DNA of 64,000 nt from Candidatus Blastococcus massiliensis AP3 (GCF_000582785.1 NZ_HG931174.1:198924-262923); one strand, 5' to 3'; shown: positions 32,348-40,215, counted from the stretch's first letter. The notes: a model not told the origin generated them from the sequence alone. A program made the numbers and translations.

Positions 32348-32353
32348 AGATTA
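32348..32353 (-). promoter_or_regulatory. Leaderless -10 box of the four-helix membrane protein
   Basis: TAATCT on the minus strand, 7 bases upstream of GTG 32340. No good -35. Confidence 0.5.
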
Positions 32354-32421
32354 CGCGGGAGGCCGCGGGTACCCGGCCGTTTCGCGGGCCGCACCTCCGC
32401 CGCCTGTCCGTCGCCCGCGGT

Positions 32422-32427
32422 TAGCCT
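32422..32427 (+). promoter_or_regulatory. Leaderless -10 box of the lipid kinase gene
   Basis: TAGCCT lies 7 bases upstream of ATG 32435, divergent from the preceding box. Confidence 0.5.
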
Positions 32428-32434
32428 GCAGTCC

Positions 32435-33460
32435 ATGCGCGCGCTCGTGGTGGTCAACCCGGCGGCGACGACCACCACGGCGAACATGCGCAACGTGCTC
32501 GTCGGCGCCCTCTCCAACGAGCTCAAGGTGGACGTCGCCGAGACCGCGCACCGGGGCCACGGCCGCGAGCTCGGTGCCCGCGCCGCCGCGGACGGGCTGG
32601 ACCTCGTGGTCACGCTCGGCGGCGACGGAACCGTGAACGAGGTGGTCAACGGGCTGCTCGAGCACGGCCCGGGCCCGCACCTGCCGATGCTCGCCGTCGT
32701 GCCCGGCGGATCGACCAACGTCTTCTCCCGCGCCCTCGGCCGGTCCCGCGACCCGGTGGAGGCCACCGCCGAGATCATCACCTCGCTGCGCGCGGGGCGG
32801 ACCCGGATGGTGTCCCTGGGCGCGGCCAGTGCCACCGGGACCAGCACGGCGCCGCTCGACGAGGCCGACCCTGGAACCGCGGCCCGCGACGCCGCGGCCG
32901 ATGCCGCCGCGCACGAGCCGGACTGGACGCCGCTGCGCTGGTTCGTCTTCGCCGCCGGCATGGGGTTCGACGCCGACGTCATCGCCCGCGTGGAGGCGCA
33001 CCGGGCCCGTGGCCGGCGCTCCACCGGGGGGCTCTACGTCCGGGAGGCGACGAGCGCCTTCCTGCTGGGCCGCGAGCGGCGCCGGCCCGCGATGACGCTG
33101 CTCGCGCCCGGGGAGGCGCCCGTCGAGGACCTGTTCCTCTGCCTGGTCTCCAACGTCAGCCCGTGGACCTACCTGGGCGCGCGACCGGTCAACCCCTCAC
33201 CCGAGGCCTCGTTCGACACCGGCCTCGACGTCTTCGCCATGGGCCGGATGAACGCCGTGGGCATGCTGCGCGCGCTGCGGCAGACGCTGTCCGAGCGGCC
33301 GCAGCCGCGCGGTCGCGGCCTGCACCGCCGCCACGACCTGACCGAGCTCACGCTGACCGCAGACCGCCCTCAGGGGTGGCAGGTGGACGGGGACCATCTC
33401 GGCACCGCGACCGCGCTGCGGATCCGGTCCGTCCCGCACGCCCTGCGCGTCATCGCCTGA
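32435..33460 (+). CDS. Diacylglycerol kinase family lipid kinase
   Basis: A YegS/DgkB-type lipid kinase of 341 residues. The N-terminal kinase domain has VVNPAATTTT, the nucleotide loop GGDGTVNEVVNGLL, and PGGSTNVFSRALG; the C-terminal beta-sandwich domain ends WQVDGDHLGTATALRI. An Ala/Asp/Thr-rich insert of about 40 residues (near 130-165) is unusual in length. Substrate could be diacylglycerol or another lipid such as phosphatidylinositol; mycobacterial Rv2252 is a relative. Confidence 0.92.
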   Translation: MRALVVVNPAATTTTANMRNVLVGALSNELKVDVAETAHRGHGRELGARAAADGLDLVVTLGGDGTVNEVVNGLLEHGPGPHLPMLAVVPGGSTNVFSRALGRSRDPVEATAEIITSLRAGRTRMVSLGAASATGTSTAPLDEADPGTAARDAAADAAAHEPDWTPLRWFVFAAGMGFDADVIARVEAHRARGRRSTGGLYVREATSAFLLGRERRRPAMTLLAPGEAPVEDLFLCLVSNVSPWTYLGARPVNPSPEASFDTGLDVFAMGRMNAVGMLRALRQTLSERPQPRGRGLHRRHDLTELTLTADRPQGWQVDGDHLGTATALRIRSVPHALRVIA

Positions 33461-33483
33461 CACGTCCGCGGCGGAACCTCAAG

Positions 33484-33519
33484 GCCCCACGCGGGGCAGT
33501 CGCCCTGCCGAGTGGCAGG
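33484..33519 (+). terminator. Two adjacent small hairpins after the lipid kinase
   Basis: A 5-base-pair stem (33484-33488 with 33493-33497) and a 6-base-pair stem (33504-33509 with 33514-33519) lie 24 bases beyond the stop. Possible terminator; weak. The rest of 33461-33764 is the whiB1 regulatory region. Confidence 0.35.
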
Positions 33520-33533
33520 CCTAGCACGGCCGT

Positions 33534-33549
33534 GGTGAGGTTGCTCACG
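33534..33549 (+). promoter_or_regulatory. CRP/GlxR-type cAMP receptor site upstream of whiB1
   Basis: GTGA-N6-TCAC (33535-33548) is a symmetric match to the actinobacterial CRP consensus TGTGA-N6-TCACA. It is centred about 35 bases upstream of a perfect -35 TTGACA. M. tuberculosis whiB1 is known to be controlled by CRP (Rv3676) through sites of this kind. Confidence 0.65.
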
Positions 33550-33576
33550 CGGGGGTCGGCGCAAGGCTGGTTTCGC

Positions 33577-33582
33577 TTGACA
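33577..33582 (+). promoter_or_regulatory. whiB1 promoter -35 element
   Basis: Perfect TTGACA. The best -10 at usual spacing, AAGCAT (33599-33604), is weak, which fits an activator-dependent promoter. The resulting leader of about 150 bases ends in a GAGGAG ribosome site. Confidence 0.5.
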
Positions 33583-33764
33583 GTCGGCGCACCCGTGGAA
33601 GCATCTCGAAGGAACGCAACCTGCCGGTAACAAAGCAGGCAGTCGCTGCCGTCAAGGCGCTGGGTACCCCGGTGTCGGCCCGGCGGTGGCGGTCCGGCCG
33701 CAGGCCGGGCCGGAGCACAGCGACTGACATTGCGACCGTAGACGACACCGAGGAGTACACCGCC

Positions 33765-34016
33765 ATGGACTGGCGCCACCGCGCGCTCTGCCGGGACGAG
33801 GATCCCGAGCTGTTCTTCCCGATCGGGACAGCCGGCCCGGCGATCGTCCAGATCGAGCAGGCCAAGGCCGTGTGCCGGCGGTGCCCGGTCACGGAGTCGT
33901 GCCTGGACTGGGCACTCCGGTCGGGCCAGGACTCCGGCGTCTGGGGCGGGCTCTCCGAGGACGAGCGGCGTGCCCTCAAGCGGCGCCAGGCCCGCACTCG
34001 GGTCCGCACCGCCTGA
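33765..34016 (+). CDS. whiB1: WhiB1-type iron-sulfur transcriptional regulator
   Basis: An 83-residue Wbl protein nearly matching mycobacterial WhiB1 along its length. Cys9, Cys37, Cys40 and Cys46 bind a [4Fe-4S] cluster that reacts with nitric oxide, and the GVWGG turn is followed by the basic DNA-binding tail (ALKRRQARTRVRT). WhiB1 contacts the housekeeping sigma factor and is essential in M. tuberculosis. GAGGAG lies 9 bases before the ATG. The upstream CRP site and the convergent pdtaS neighbour reproduce the mycobacterial arrangement. Confidence 0.96.
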   Translation: MDWRHRALCRDEDPELFFPIGTAGPAIVQIEQAKAVCRRCPVTESCLDWALRSGQDSGVWGGLSEDERRALKRRQARTRVRTA

Positions 34017-34075
34017 GCACCGCGCTACCCGAGTACACAGCACCACCGGCCGCCCTGCGGCCAGAACGATCGCCA

Positions 34076-34109
34076 CGAGGCCGGTCCGGGACGTCCCGGG
34101 CCGGCCTCG
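34076..34109. terminator. Bidirectional terminator between whiB1 and pdtaS
   Basis: A 16-base-pair stem with one G-T pair (34076-34091 with 34094-34109) sits between the two convergent genes; the 2-base apex means the innermost pairs probably open. No T tract. Confidence 0.6.
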
Positions 34110-34143
34110 GCGCATCCGGGGCGGATCGGGTCGGCCGCCGGCC

Positions 34144-35625
34144 TCAGCGGCGCGGCAGTCCGGCCCTGGGCAGGGTCAGCACGGCCTCCGTGCCCCGCTC
34201 CCCCGGCGGCACCCGCATGGCCAGACTGCCGCCGAGCTCGCTGACCACGAGCGTCCGCACGATCTGCAGTCCGAGTCCCTCGGCGGCGACGGGGTCGAAG
34301 CCCTCCGGCAATCCGCAGCCGTCGTCGCGCACCCGGACCACCAGGTCGTCCCCCGCCCTGTCGGCGAGCAGTTCGATGACGCCGGGCTCCCCTTCCGGGA
34401 ACGCGTGCTCGGCGGCGTTGTGCAGCAACTCGGTGACCGCCAGCACCAGCGGCGTCGCCGCGGCCGCCGGCAGCTCCCCGAACGAGCCCGTGCGCCGCGT
34501 CCGGGCCGCCGGGCCCACCGACGTGAGGTCGCCCAGCATCGGCAGTACCTGGTCGATGACCTGGTCGACGTCCACGACGTCCTCCCGGCTGCCGGCGAGC
34601 GTCTCGTGCACGACCGCGATGGACGCCACCCGGCGCACCGACTCCTCCAGGGCCGCCCGCGCCGCAGGTTCGGACATGCGGCGTGCCTGCAGCCGGAGCA
34701 GTGCCGCCACCGTCTGCAGGTTGTTCTTCACGCGGTGGTGGATCTCGCGGATCGTCGCGTCCTTGGTGAGCAGGGCACGGTCGCGGCGGCGGACGTCGGT
34801 CACGTCGCGCACGAGGACCAGGGCCCCCGCCTCGGCGCCGGGGGGCCGCAGGGGCAGCGCCCGCACGAGCATCGTGGCCGACGACGCCTCGACGTCCATC
34901 GGATCGGGGAAGCGACCGGCGACGGCAGCCGCGATGCCGGCCGCGACCGCCTCGCCGGCCACCCGGTCGGTCGCGGCGGCCCGGGTCACCTCGCCCAGGT
35001 CCCGTCCGACGACGTCGCCGGCGACGCCCACCCGGCGGTAGGCCGACAGCGCGTTGGGGCTCGCGTAGACCGCGCGTCCCTGCCCGTCCAGGCGCAGCAG
35101 CCCGTCGCCCACCCGCGGGCTCATCTCGGCGTCCTGGACCTTCTCGGGTGGGAAGGTGCCCGCGGAGACCATGAGGCACAGGTCGGCGGCGATGTCGAGG
35201 TAGGTCAGCTCGAGCGTCGACGGCGACCGGGTGACCGCCAGGTTGGTGTCCTTGGCCAGGACGGCGACGACGACCCCGTCGTGCCGCACGGGGATGACCT
35301 CGCGCCGCCGCGGGATCCCTCCGGACCAGTCGGGCTCTCCCTCCGTGACCGGCCGGCCCTCCCGGTAGGCCACCTGGAACGGCTCGCCGGCCGCGCCCGC
35401 CGCCTCGATCCCCACGAGGTCCTCGGGGCGGCTGGTCGGCGCGGTCAGCGGCCGCACCTGGGCGACGCACCACCAGTCGCCGGTGGGCAGCGGCACCCAG
35501 AGCGTCAGGTCGGCGAAGGCGAGGTCGGCCAGCAGCTGCCAGTCGGCGACCAGCCGGCGGGAGTGGTCGATCTGCGCCGGGCTGGAGGCCGATCCACGGG
35601 TGAGGCGTTCGGAGAGGCTGCTCAT
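34144..35625 (-). CDS. pdtaS: Sensor histidine kinase PdtaS
   Basis: A cytoplasmic two-component kinase of 493 residues. Order: N-terminal GAF-like H_kinase_N domain (about 20-155), PAS domain (about 170-275), HisKA_2 dimerisation helix with the phospho-acceptor His pair 296/297 in REIHHRVKNNLQ, then HATPase (N box ELLHNAAEHAF, G1 DDGCGLPEGF). In mycobacteria PdtaS phosphorylates the ANTAR RNA-binding regulator PdtaR and senses copper/NO or c-di-GMP. No pdtaR lies in this window. A TAGGCT box ends 10 bases before the ATG. Confidence 0.94.
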   Translation of the reverse strand: MSSLSERLTRGSASSPAQIDHSRRLVADWQLLADLAFADLTLWVPLPTGDWWCVAQVRPLTAPTSRPEDLVGIEAAGAAGEPFQVAYREGRPVTEGEPDWSGGIPRRREVIPVRHDGVVVAVLAKDTNLAVTRSPSTLELTYLDIAADLCLMVSAGTFPPEKVQDAEMSPRVGDGLLRLDGQGRAVYASPNALSAYRRVGVAGDVVGRDLGEVTRAAATDRVAGEAVAAGIAAAVAGRFPDPMDVEASSATMLVRALPLRPPGAEAGALVLVRDVTDVRRRDRALLTKDATIREIHHRVKNNLQTVAALLRLQARRMSEPAARAALEESVRRVASIAVVHETLAGSREDVVDVDQVIDQVLPMLGDLTSVGPAARTRRTGSFGELPAAAATPLVLAVTELLHNAAEHAFPEGEPGVIELLADRAGDDLVVRVRDDGCGLPEGFDPVAAEGLGLQIVRTLVVSELGGSLAMRVPPGERGTEAVLTLPRAGLPRR

Positions 35626-35635
35626 GGTGCGGCCG

Positions 35636-35641
35636 AGCCTA
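35636..35641 (-). promoter_or_regulatory. pdtaS -10 box, near-leaderless
   Basis: TAGGCT on the minus strand, 10 bases upstream of ATG 35625, giving a leader of only a few bases. Confidence 0.45.
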
Positions 35642-35696
35642 GAAGGAACCCGTCCTCCCCAGCCCTCGTTCGGGCCGGGGCCCGGACCGGGGCGCA

Positions 35697-35702
35697 TAAG
35701 CT
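35697..35702 (+). promoter_or_regulatory. Leaderless -10 box of GNAT gene 35709
   Basis: TAAGCT, 6 bases before GTG 35709, divergent from pdtaS. Confidence 0.5.
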
Positions 35703-35708
35703 CGAGGC

Positions 35709-36215
35709 GTGGTCGACGTCCCCTCCGTGTCTGCTGTCCGCATCGCGACCGCGGCACCCGAGGACCACCCCCGCATCGCCGAGCTGACCGTCTCGGTCTA
35801 CGTCGACGGCGGCCTGGCCGACCAGGAGTACGCCGTGGAGCTGGCCGACGTGCCCGGTCGGGCCGAGCGGGCCGAGCTGCTCGTCGTCCGCGACGGGACC
35901 GACCGGCTCGTGGGCAGCGTGGCCCTGGTGCTCGACGGTGACTTCGGCGAGGTGACCGAGTCCGAGGAGGAAGCCGCTGTCCGCATGCTGGTCGTCGATC
36001 CCACCGCACAGGGGCGGGGTATCGGCGAACTGCTCATGACCGAGTGCCTGCGGCGTGCGCGAGCGGCCGGCAAGCGGCGGATGGTGCTCTCCACCAGCAC
36101 GGCGATGACCTCGGCTCACCGGCTCTACGAGCGGCTGGGTTTCAGCCGGCTGCCCGAGCGCGACTGGACGCCGGCGCCCGGCGTCGACCTGATCGTCTAC
36201 GCCCTCGACCTCTGA
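35709..36215 (+). CDS. GNAT family N-acetyltransferase
   Basis: A 168-residue acetyltransferase with the acetyl-CoA signature MLVVDPTAQGRGIGELLM and the C-terminal AHRLYERLGFSRLPERDW. The substrate is unknown. The GTG start is supported by a leaderless promoter. A small hairpin (36214-36219 with 36223-36228) spans both its stop codon and that of the convergent lipoprotein gene. Confidence 0.88.
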   Translation: MVDVPSVSAVRIATAAPEDHPRIAELTVSVYVDGGLADQEYAVELADVPGRAERAELLVVRDGTDRLVGSVALVLDGDFGEVTESEEEAAVRMLVVDPTAQGRGIGELLMTECLRRARAAGKRRMVLSTSTAMTSAHRLYERLGFSRLPERDWTPAPGVDLIVYALDL

Positions 36216-36219
36216 CCGC

Positions 36220-37181
36220 TCAGCGGTCCAGCCAGGCGAATCCCAGGCCGTACCCGCCGCCGCTGCGGAGAACGGTCGAGCACATCCAGTCCTGCACGGT
36301 GACCGCACGGCGGGTGCCGGTCCGGTCCTCGACGACGGCCGTGTAGGTGGGCTCGGGGGTGCCCTCGCAGTCGACCATGCCGCCCGGGATCGCGTGCAGC
36401 CCGATGCGCACCCGCTCGGCCTCCCCGGGAGTCAGCTCCCGGACGGCGGGCTCGTCCGCCTCGGCCCCGAACGGCCAGGTGCAGAGGATCCCGCGCTCCG
36501 CGGTCAGGGGCATGACCATCGGGGCGTGTTCGCCGAGGAGGTAGCCGGTGTCGAGGGAGGCCGACGGACCGTCGACGTCGACGCTGCCCGGCTCACCCGG
36601 ATCGTCCGGGCAGACGAGCGGTGCCTCCCTCGGGGAGTCCTCGAACCCGTCGGCGTACTGGCGCCCGAACGCGGTCATCACCAGGCCGTAGACCCCGAGG
36701 CCGTCGGGACCGCCGACCCCCGCGCCGCCTGCCAGGCGCCCGGTGCACTCCGGATCGGTGGAACCGGCGATCGTCACGACCTCGCCGTCGGCGTACCCGA
36801 TCTGGACCTCGTAGGTGCGCCCCCCGACAGCTCACTGCAGGGCCACCCCGCGGGAGGGGACTCGACCCCCCGCTCCTCGAGGCCGGCGAGCAGGTCCAGG
36901 TGCGTGGTCAGCGCGTCCGACGGCACCTCGGCGGGCAGCGTGTGCCGTTCGGGTCCGGGGCAGAACCTCGCCCACACCGGCGTCCCGTCGACGCTGTTCC
37001 GGGTCGCTGCGGCGGTGTCGACGCAGGCCTCCGGAGCCGCGAGCGCCTCCTCGTCCGCCCCTTCGGCAGCGGCGCACGCCGTCAGCGCCAGGCTCGCGAG
37101 CACCAGCGGGACGACGGCGAACCGCAGCCGTCCGGTCGTGCGCCCGTGCCCCAGCTCGGTCCTGCTCCGCTCGAACGTCAC
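36220..37181 (-). pseudogene. Lipoprotein gene split by a one-base frameshift at a six-base G/C run
   Basis: The N-terminal part (37181 to about 36820) has a lipoprotein signal ending LASLALTAC and a plausible exported domain up to WPCSELSGG. It then runs into unconvincing sequence and stops at 36774. The next frame continues naturally from the run of six C (plus strand 36820-36825) as GRTYEVQIGYADGEVVTIAG and goes on to 36220. Adding one G restores a single protein of about 320 residues. The second part could start alone at GTG 36777, overlapping the first stop as GTGA, but its coding-like frame extends well upstream of that. Real mutation, sequencing error or slippage are all possible. Function unknown. 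Confidence 0.65.
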
Positions 37182-37273
37182 GTCCCGCTCCCGTCAGCCG
37201 TCGTCACCCGGTAAGACGCATCGGGCACGCCGGGACGCTGCACCCGCCCTCGGGGGTGGCGAGGCGGAAGCGG

Positions 37274-37498
37274 TCAGCCGGTCGCGACGGTGGCGATGAG
37301 GTCGCCCTCCTGGAGGACCTCCCCCTCGACGACGTGCAGCTCCTGGACGGTGCCGGAGAGCTCGGTGAGGACGGGGATCTCCATCTTCATCGACTCGAGG
37401 ATCACCAGGGTGTCACCGGCCGCGACCTGCGCTCCCGGGGTCACGAGGACCTTCCAGACGCTGGAGACCATCTCGGCATGGATCTCCTCGACCGCCAC
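37274..37498 (-). CDS. Stand-alone biotin/lipoyl carrier protein
   Basis: A 74-residue carrier domain with the biotinylation motif ESMKMEIP (Lys39) inside the usual flat beta-barrel. It matches mycobacterial TB7.3 (Rv3221c), a small biotinylated protein encoded near whiB1, pdtaS and sigH. No carboxyltransferase or complete biotin carboxylase lies beside it. The only candidate partner is the shrunken biotin-carboxylase-like protein 85 bases upstream. GTG start with GAAGGAGG. Confidence 0.92.
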   Translation of the reverse strand: MAVEEIHAEMVSSVWKVLVTPGAQVAAGDTLVILESMKMEIPVLTELSGTVQELHVVEGEVLQEGDLIATVATG

Positions 37499-37583
37499 CG
37501 GGCCTCCTTCTCGCCTGGGCCCCGCCGACCGTGCTCAGCGGGCCGACTCCATCCAAGCACGGCCCGCGACTCGGACGGCCGTC

Positions 37584-38633
37584 TCAGGCGCCCGGCACGG
37601 CGTGGCCGGCGGCAAGACGTCCCAGCACAGCGCACACGTCCGGCCCGTCGTGCGGCACCCCGGCGTCCGGCAGGTCCGACAGCGTCCGGCTCGCGGCGCG
37701 GGCGGCGGTGGCCGTGTCGGCCGCGGCTGCGCTGACCGTCGCGAGGAGGGCGTCGTACCAGCCGTCGAGGCGGTCACCGGGCTCGTAGCCGCCCACGGAG
37801 ACGAGGTCCACGCCGGGCTCGGGTTCGGTGGCCGGGCGCCCGGTGCCGGGCAGGCGACCGGTGACCCGCCCCGCCTGGCCGGGTGGCAGGGTCGCGCGCA
37901 GTTGCACGGCGACGGCGGCCCGCGGGGGTTCCGAACCGGGGGTGGACCGCCCGCCGCCGGGGTGGGCGGCGCTGAGCAGGGCGAGCTCGACGGCGTCGAC
38001 CCCGTGGGCCCGCTCCAGGACGGCGACGTCCAGGGAGAACCCGGCGGCCACCTCGGCCAGCTCCCCGTCGGGTGCGACCCCCACCGTCACCAGGCCGCGC
38101 CAGCCGACCTCGGCCAGCCGGTGGGCGGCGGCCGGCACCGGCGCGTGCTCGTCGGTGGTCCACGAGACCCGGGCGATCCCGGCGGCGCGGTCACGGGACA
38201 CCGGCGTCGGGAACACGAGCCCCTCGGCGGTCACCCAGGCCAGGAGCCCGCGCTCGCTGGCCGGCTCCACGCCGTCGCCCCCGAGCCGCTCGAGCACGTC
38301 CGGATCGGGACCCACCCACAGCAGCCCGGCGTCCCGCACGGCGGCGGCCAGCCGGGCGTTCCCGGCGAGCGCCGGGGGAACCGGCAGGACCGCGGCGACG
38401 CCGCTGCGGCGGGCGGCCTCGACGATGCGGTCGACGGCCAGGTAGGACTCCGCGGCCGGCGCCGGGCCCAGGAGCACCGCCTCGTCGGCCATGCGCACGT
38501 GCCGTGCGGCGCGCTCGGGCTCGGAGTGCACCGCGACGGACTTGATGCCCAGGCGGGCGCAGGCGGCGATGACGCCGCAGGCCGCCGGTCCGCGCCCGGC
38601 CACCAGGACGCTCTCCATGCCGAGGTCTGCCAC
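37584..38633 (-). CDS. Shrunken biotin-carboxylase-like protein, probably inactive
   Basis: The first 115 residues look like a biotin carboxylase N-terminal domain: SVLVAGRGPAACGVIAACAR, SVAVHSEPERAARHVRMADE, PAAESYLAVDRIVEAAR. The C-terminus resembles the family's last domain (VSVGGYEPGDRLDGWYDALL, then a TLSDL region). The ATP-grasp centre between them is cut down and lacks the glycine-rich loop, the catalytic lysines and the metal-binding glutamates. The GYGFLSEN motif is replaced by VPPALAGN. At 349 residues it is about 100 shorter than the enzyme. It sits directly before the orphan carrier gene. A scaffold or regulatory role is inference. Confidence 0.75.
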   Translation of the reverse strand: MADLGMESVLVAGRGPAACGVIAACARLGIKSVAVHSEPERAARHVRMADEAVLLGPAPAAESYLAVDRIVEAARRSGVAAVLPVPPALAGNARLAAAVRDAGLLWVGPDPDVLERLGGDGVEPASERGLLAWVTAEGLVFPTPVSRDRAAGIARVSWTTDEHAPVPAAAHRLAEVGWRGLVTVGVAPDGELAEVAAGFSLDVAVLERAHGVDAVELALLSAAHPGGGRSTPGSEPPRAAVAVQLRATLPPGQAGRVTGRLPGTGRPATEPEPGVDLVSVGGYEPGDRLDGWYDALLATVSAAAADTATAARAASRTLSDLPDAGVPHDGPDVCAVLGRLAAGHAVPGA

Positions 38634-38800
38634 GGCCCCTCCCCTGCTGCCCCGCCCGGCGGATGGTTCCCGCCGCCCCGTGAGAGGCTGGAGCCGTCAG
38701 CTTGGCGGCTCCGGCCTCGTCGCGCACCCTACGTGCGCCGCGGTCCGGGGTCGCGATCCACCGGGTCCCCGCGGCCCACCGGCATGGAAGGAGGGCAGCG

Positions 38801-38875
38801 ATGTCCAAGCGTGGACGCAAGCGTCGTGCCCGCAAGGGGAGCAAGGCCAACCACGGCAAGCGCCCCAACGCCTGA
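38801..38875 (+). CDS. 50S ribosomal protein bL37 (24 residues)
   Basis: The 24-residue very basic peptide begins MSKRGRKRRARKG and ends ANHGKRPNA, which I recognise as actinobacterial bL37, a tiny large-subunit protein near 23S rRNA. GGAAGGAGGG at 38785-38794 is an excellent ribosome site, and a perfect 18-pair hairpin follows. It is too short for most gene finders. The preceding 38634-38800 is its leader and promoter region, in which I see only a 7-pair hairpin and no convincing -10. Confidence 0.92.
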   Translation: MSKRGRKRRARKGSKANHGKRPNA

Positions 38876-38887
38876 GCCAGGCGTCGA

Positions 38888-38936
38888 GACGACGAAGGCC
38901 CCGTCCCGCATCAGCGGTGACGGGGCCTTCGTCGTC
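38888..38936. terminator. Bidirectional terminator between bL37 and rsrA
   Basis: A perfect 18-base-pair stem (38888-38905 with 38919-38936) with a 13-base loop, between convergent genes. The longest perfect stem in the window; no T tract. Confidence 0.7.
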
Positions 38937-38994
38937 CGGCCCCCTCCCGGGTCCCGCCTGAGCCTGCGAAGGGTGGGAAGGAGGGGGTCCTTCC

Positions 38995-39324
38995 TCAGTC
39001 GCCGGTGCGCTCGACGCTGATGCGCTCGACCGACACCTGCGTGCCGTCCTCCTCGAAGGAGACGCTGGTCAGCTGCATCTTGATCCGCTCGCGCAGGGAC
39101 GGCGGCGGGGCGTCGCCACCGCAGCGACGCCGGACCAGCGCCTTGAACTCCTGCTCGATGCCGAACTCACGGAGACAGGAGGAGCAGTCCTCCAGGTGTT
39201 CCGCGATGACGGCACGACGGGCGTCGTTCGTCTCCTGGTCGAGGAACTCGAAGACGTGGGTGAGCACGTCGTCGCAGGAGTTGATCTCGATCGGCTCGCC
39301 GGCCTGAGGAGCGTCGTCGGTCAT
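38995..39324 (-). CDS. rsrA: Redox-sensing anti-sigma factor RsrA/RshA
   Basis: A zinc-binding ZAS-family anti-sigma factor of 109 residues that holds SigH/SigR inactive until its cysteines oxidise. Cys17, His43, Cys47 and Cys50 (HLEDCSSC) keep exactly the spacing of the S. coelicolor RsrA zinc site, so thiol sensing should work. Its ATG overlaps the sigH stop by one base (TGATG), giving coupled, balanced synthesis. Confidence 0.95.
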   Translation of the reverse strand: MTDDAPQAGEPIEINSCDDVLTHVFEFLDQETNDARRAVIAEHLEDCSSCLREFGIEQEFKALVRRRCGGDAPPPSLRERIKMQLTSVSFEEDGTQVSVERISVERTGD

Positions 39325-40010
39325 CAGGAGCTCGCCTCCTCACCGGCTCCGGCGCGGACGAAACCGCGCTCTCGGGCGTAGTCGGCCAGCAGCTTCTGCA
39401 GCCCGCGGCGACCGCGGTGCAGCCTGGACATCACCGTGCCGATGGGCGTGCCCATGATCTCGGCGATCTCCTTGTAGGCGAACCCCTCGACATCGGCCAG
39501 GTACACGGCCAGGCGGAAGTCCTCCGGCAGCTGCTGCAGGGCCTCCTTGATGTCGGAGTCGGGGAGGTGGTCCAGCGCCTCGATCTCGGCCGACCGCAGA
39601 CCGCTGGAGGTGTGCTCCTCGGCCGCGTAGAGCTGCCAGTCCTGCACCTGGTCGGTGGGGTACTGCTGCGGCTGGCGCTGCTTCTTGCGGTAGCTGTTGA
39701 TGTAGGTGTTGGTCAGGATCCGGTACAGCCACGCCTTGAGGTTGGTGCCCTCGGCGAACTGGTGGAAGGCCGAGTAGGCCTTGACGAACGTCTCCTGGAC
39801 CAGGTCCTCGGCGTCGGCCGGGTTGCGGGTCATCCGCAGCGCGGCCGGGTAGAGCTGGTCGAGGAAGGGCAGCGCGTCGCGCTCGAAGCGCGCGTCCCGC
39901 TCGGCACGGGTCTCGGCGACCTCGGTGCGGCTGCCGCCCTCACGGGCGTCGGGCACATCCACCGGGCCGGACGTCTGACCCGGGTTCTCGATCGCGGACT
40001 CCTCAGGCAC
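39324..40010 (-). CDS. sigH: ECF sigma factor SigH/SigR (thiol-oxidative stress)
   Basis: A group IV sigma factor controlling thioredoxin, mycothiol and related genes. Region 2 shows [20 protein letters not shown] and [22 protein letters not shown]. Region 4 shows [44 protein letters not shown] 40010 gives 228 residues. The same frame stays open to GTG 40139, adding 43 Arg/Pro-rich residues, and that GTG sits 9 bases behind a SigH/SigR-type promoter, so a longer induced isoform like S. coelicolor SigR-prime is possible. No good ribosome site precedes either start. Confidence 0.95.
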   Translation of the reverse strand: MPEESAIENPGQTSGPVDVPDAREGGSRTEVAETRAERDARFERDALPFLDQLYPAALRMTRNPADAEDLVQETFVKAYSAFHQFAEGTNLKAWLYRILTNTYINSYRKKQRQPQQYPTDQVQDWQLYAAEEHTSSGLRSAEIEALDHLPDSDIKEALQQLPEDFRLAVYLADVEGFAYKEIAEIMGTPIGTVMSRLHRGRRGLQKLLADYARERGFVRAGAGEEASS

Positions 40011-40148
40011 CGACCGTCCTCTCCGGCGCCCCGGGACGCGGGGCACCACGTCGGTCGATCCTAGCCGCGCGCCATCGGGGCGGCCCGGCGGCCGCCGGTG
40101 CGGGGTCCGCGGGCGGGGTTGGGAGACGGTGCTGCTCACGGCCGGTGC

Positions 40149-40174
40149 AACCGGCTCCCCCCGGCGTCGATTCC
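40149..40174 (-). promoter_or_regulatory. SigH/SigR-dependent autoregulatory promoter
   Basis: On the minus strand GGAAT (40170-40174), exactly 18 bases, GTT (40149-40151). This matches the SigR/SigH consensus GGAAY-N18/19-GTT. It points at sigH, implying positive feedback under thiol stress. Confidence 0.75.
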
Positions 40175-40203
40175 CGCCGCAGTGGGAAAGCCCGGACGCG
40201 TCC

Positions 40204-40209
40204 TAGGCT
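40204..40209 (+). promoter_or_regulatory. Leaderless -10 box of ybaK
   Basis: TAGGCT, 6 bases upstream of GTG 40216, divergent from the sigH promoter. Confidence 0.5.
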
Positions 40210-40215
40210 CCCGCC

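Noticed and set aside
36220-36777. A separate gene starting at GTG 36777
   Set aside because: Possible because of the GTGA overlap, but the coding-like frame runs upstream to the C6 run, which favours a frameshift in one gene.
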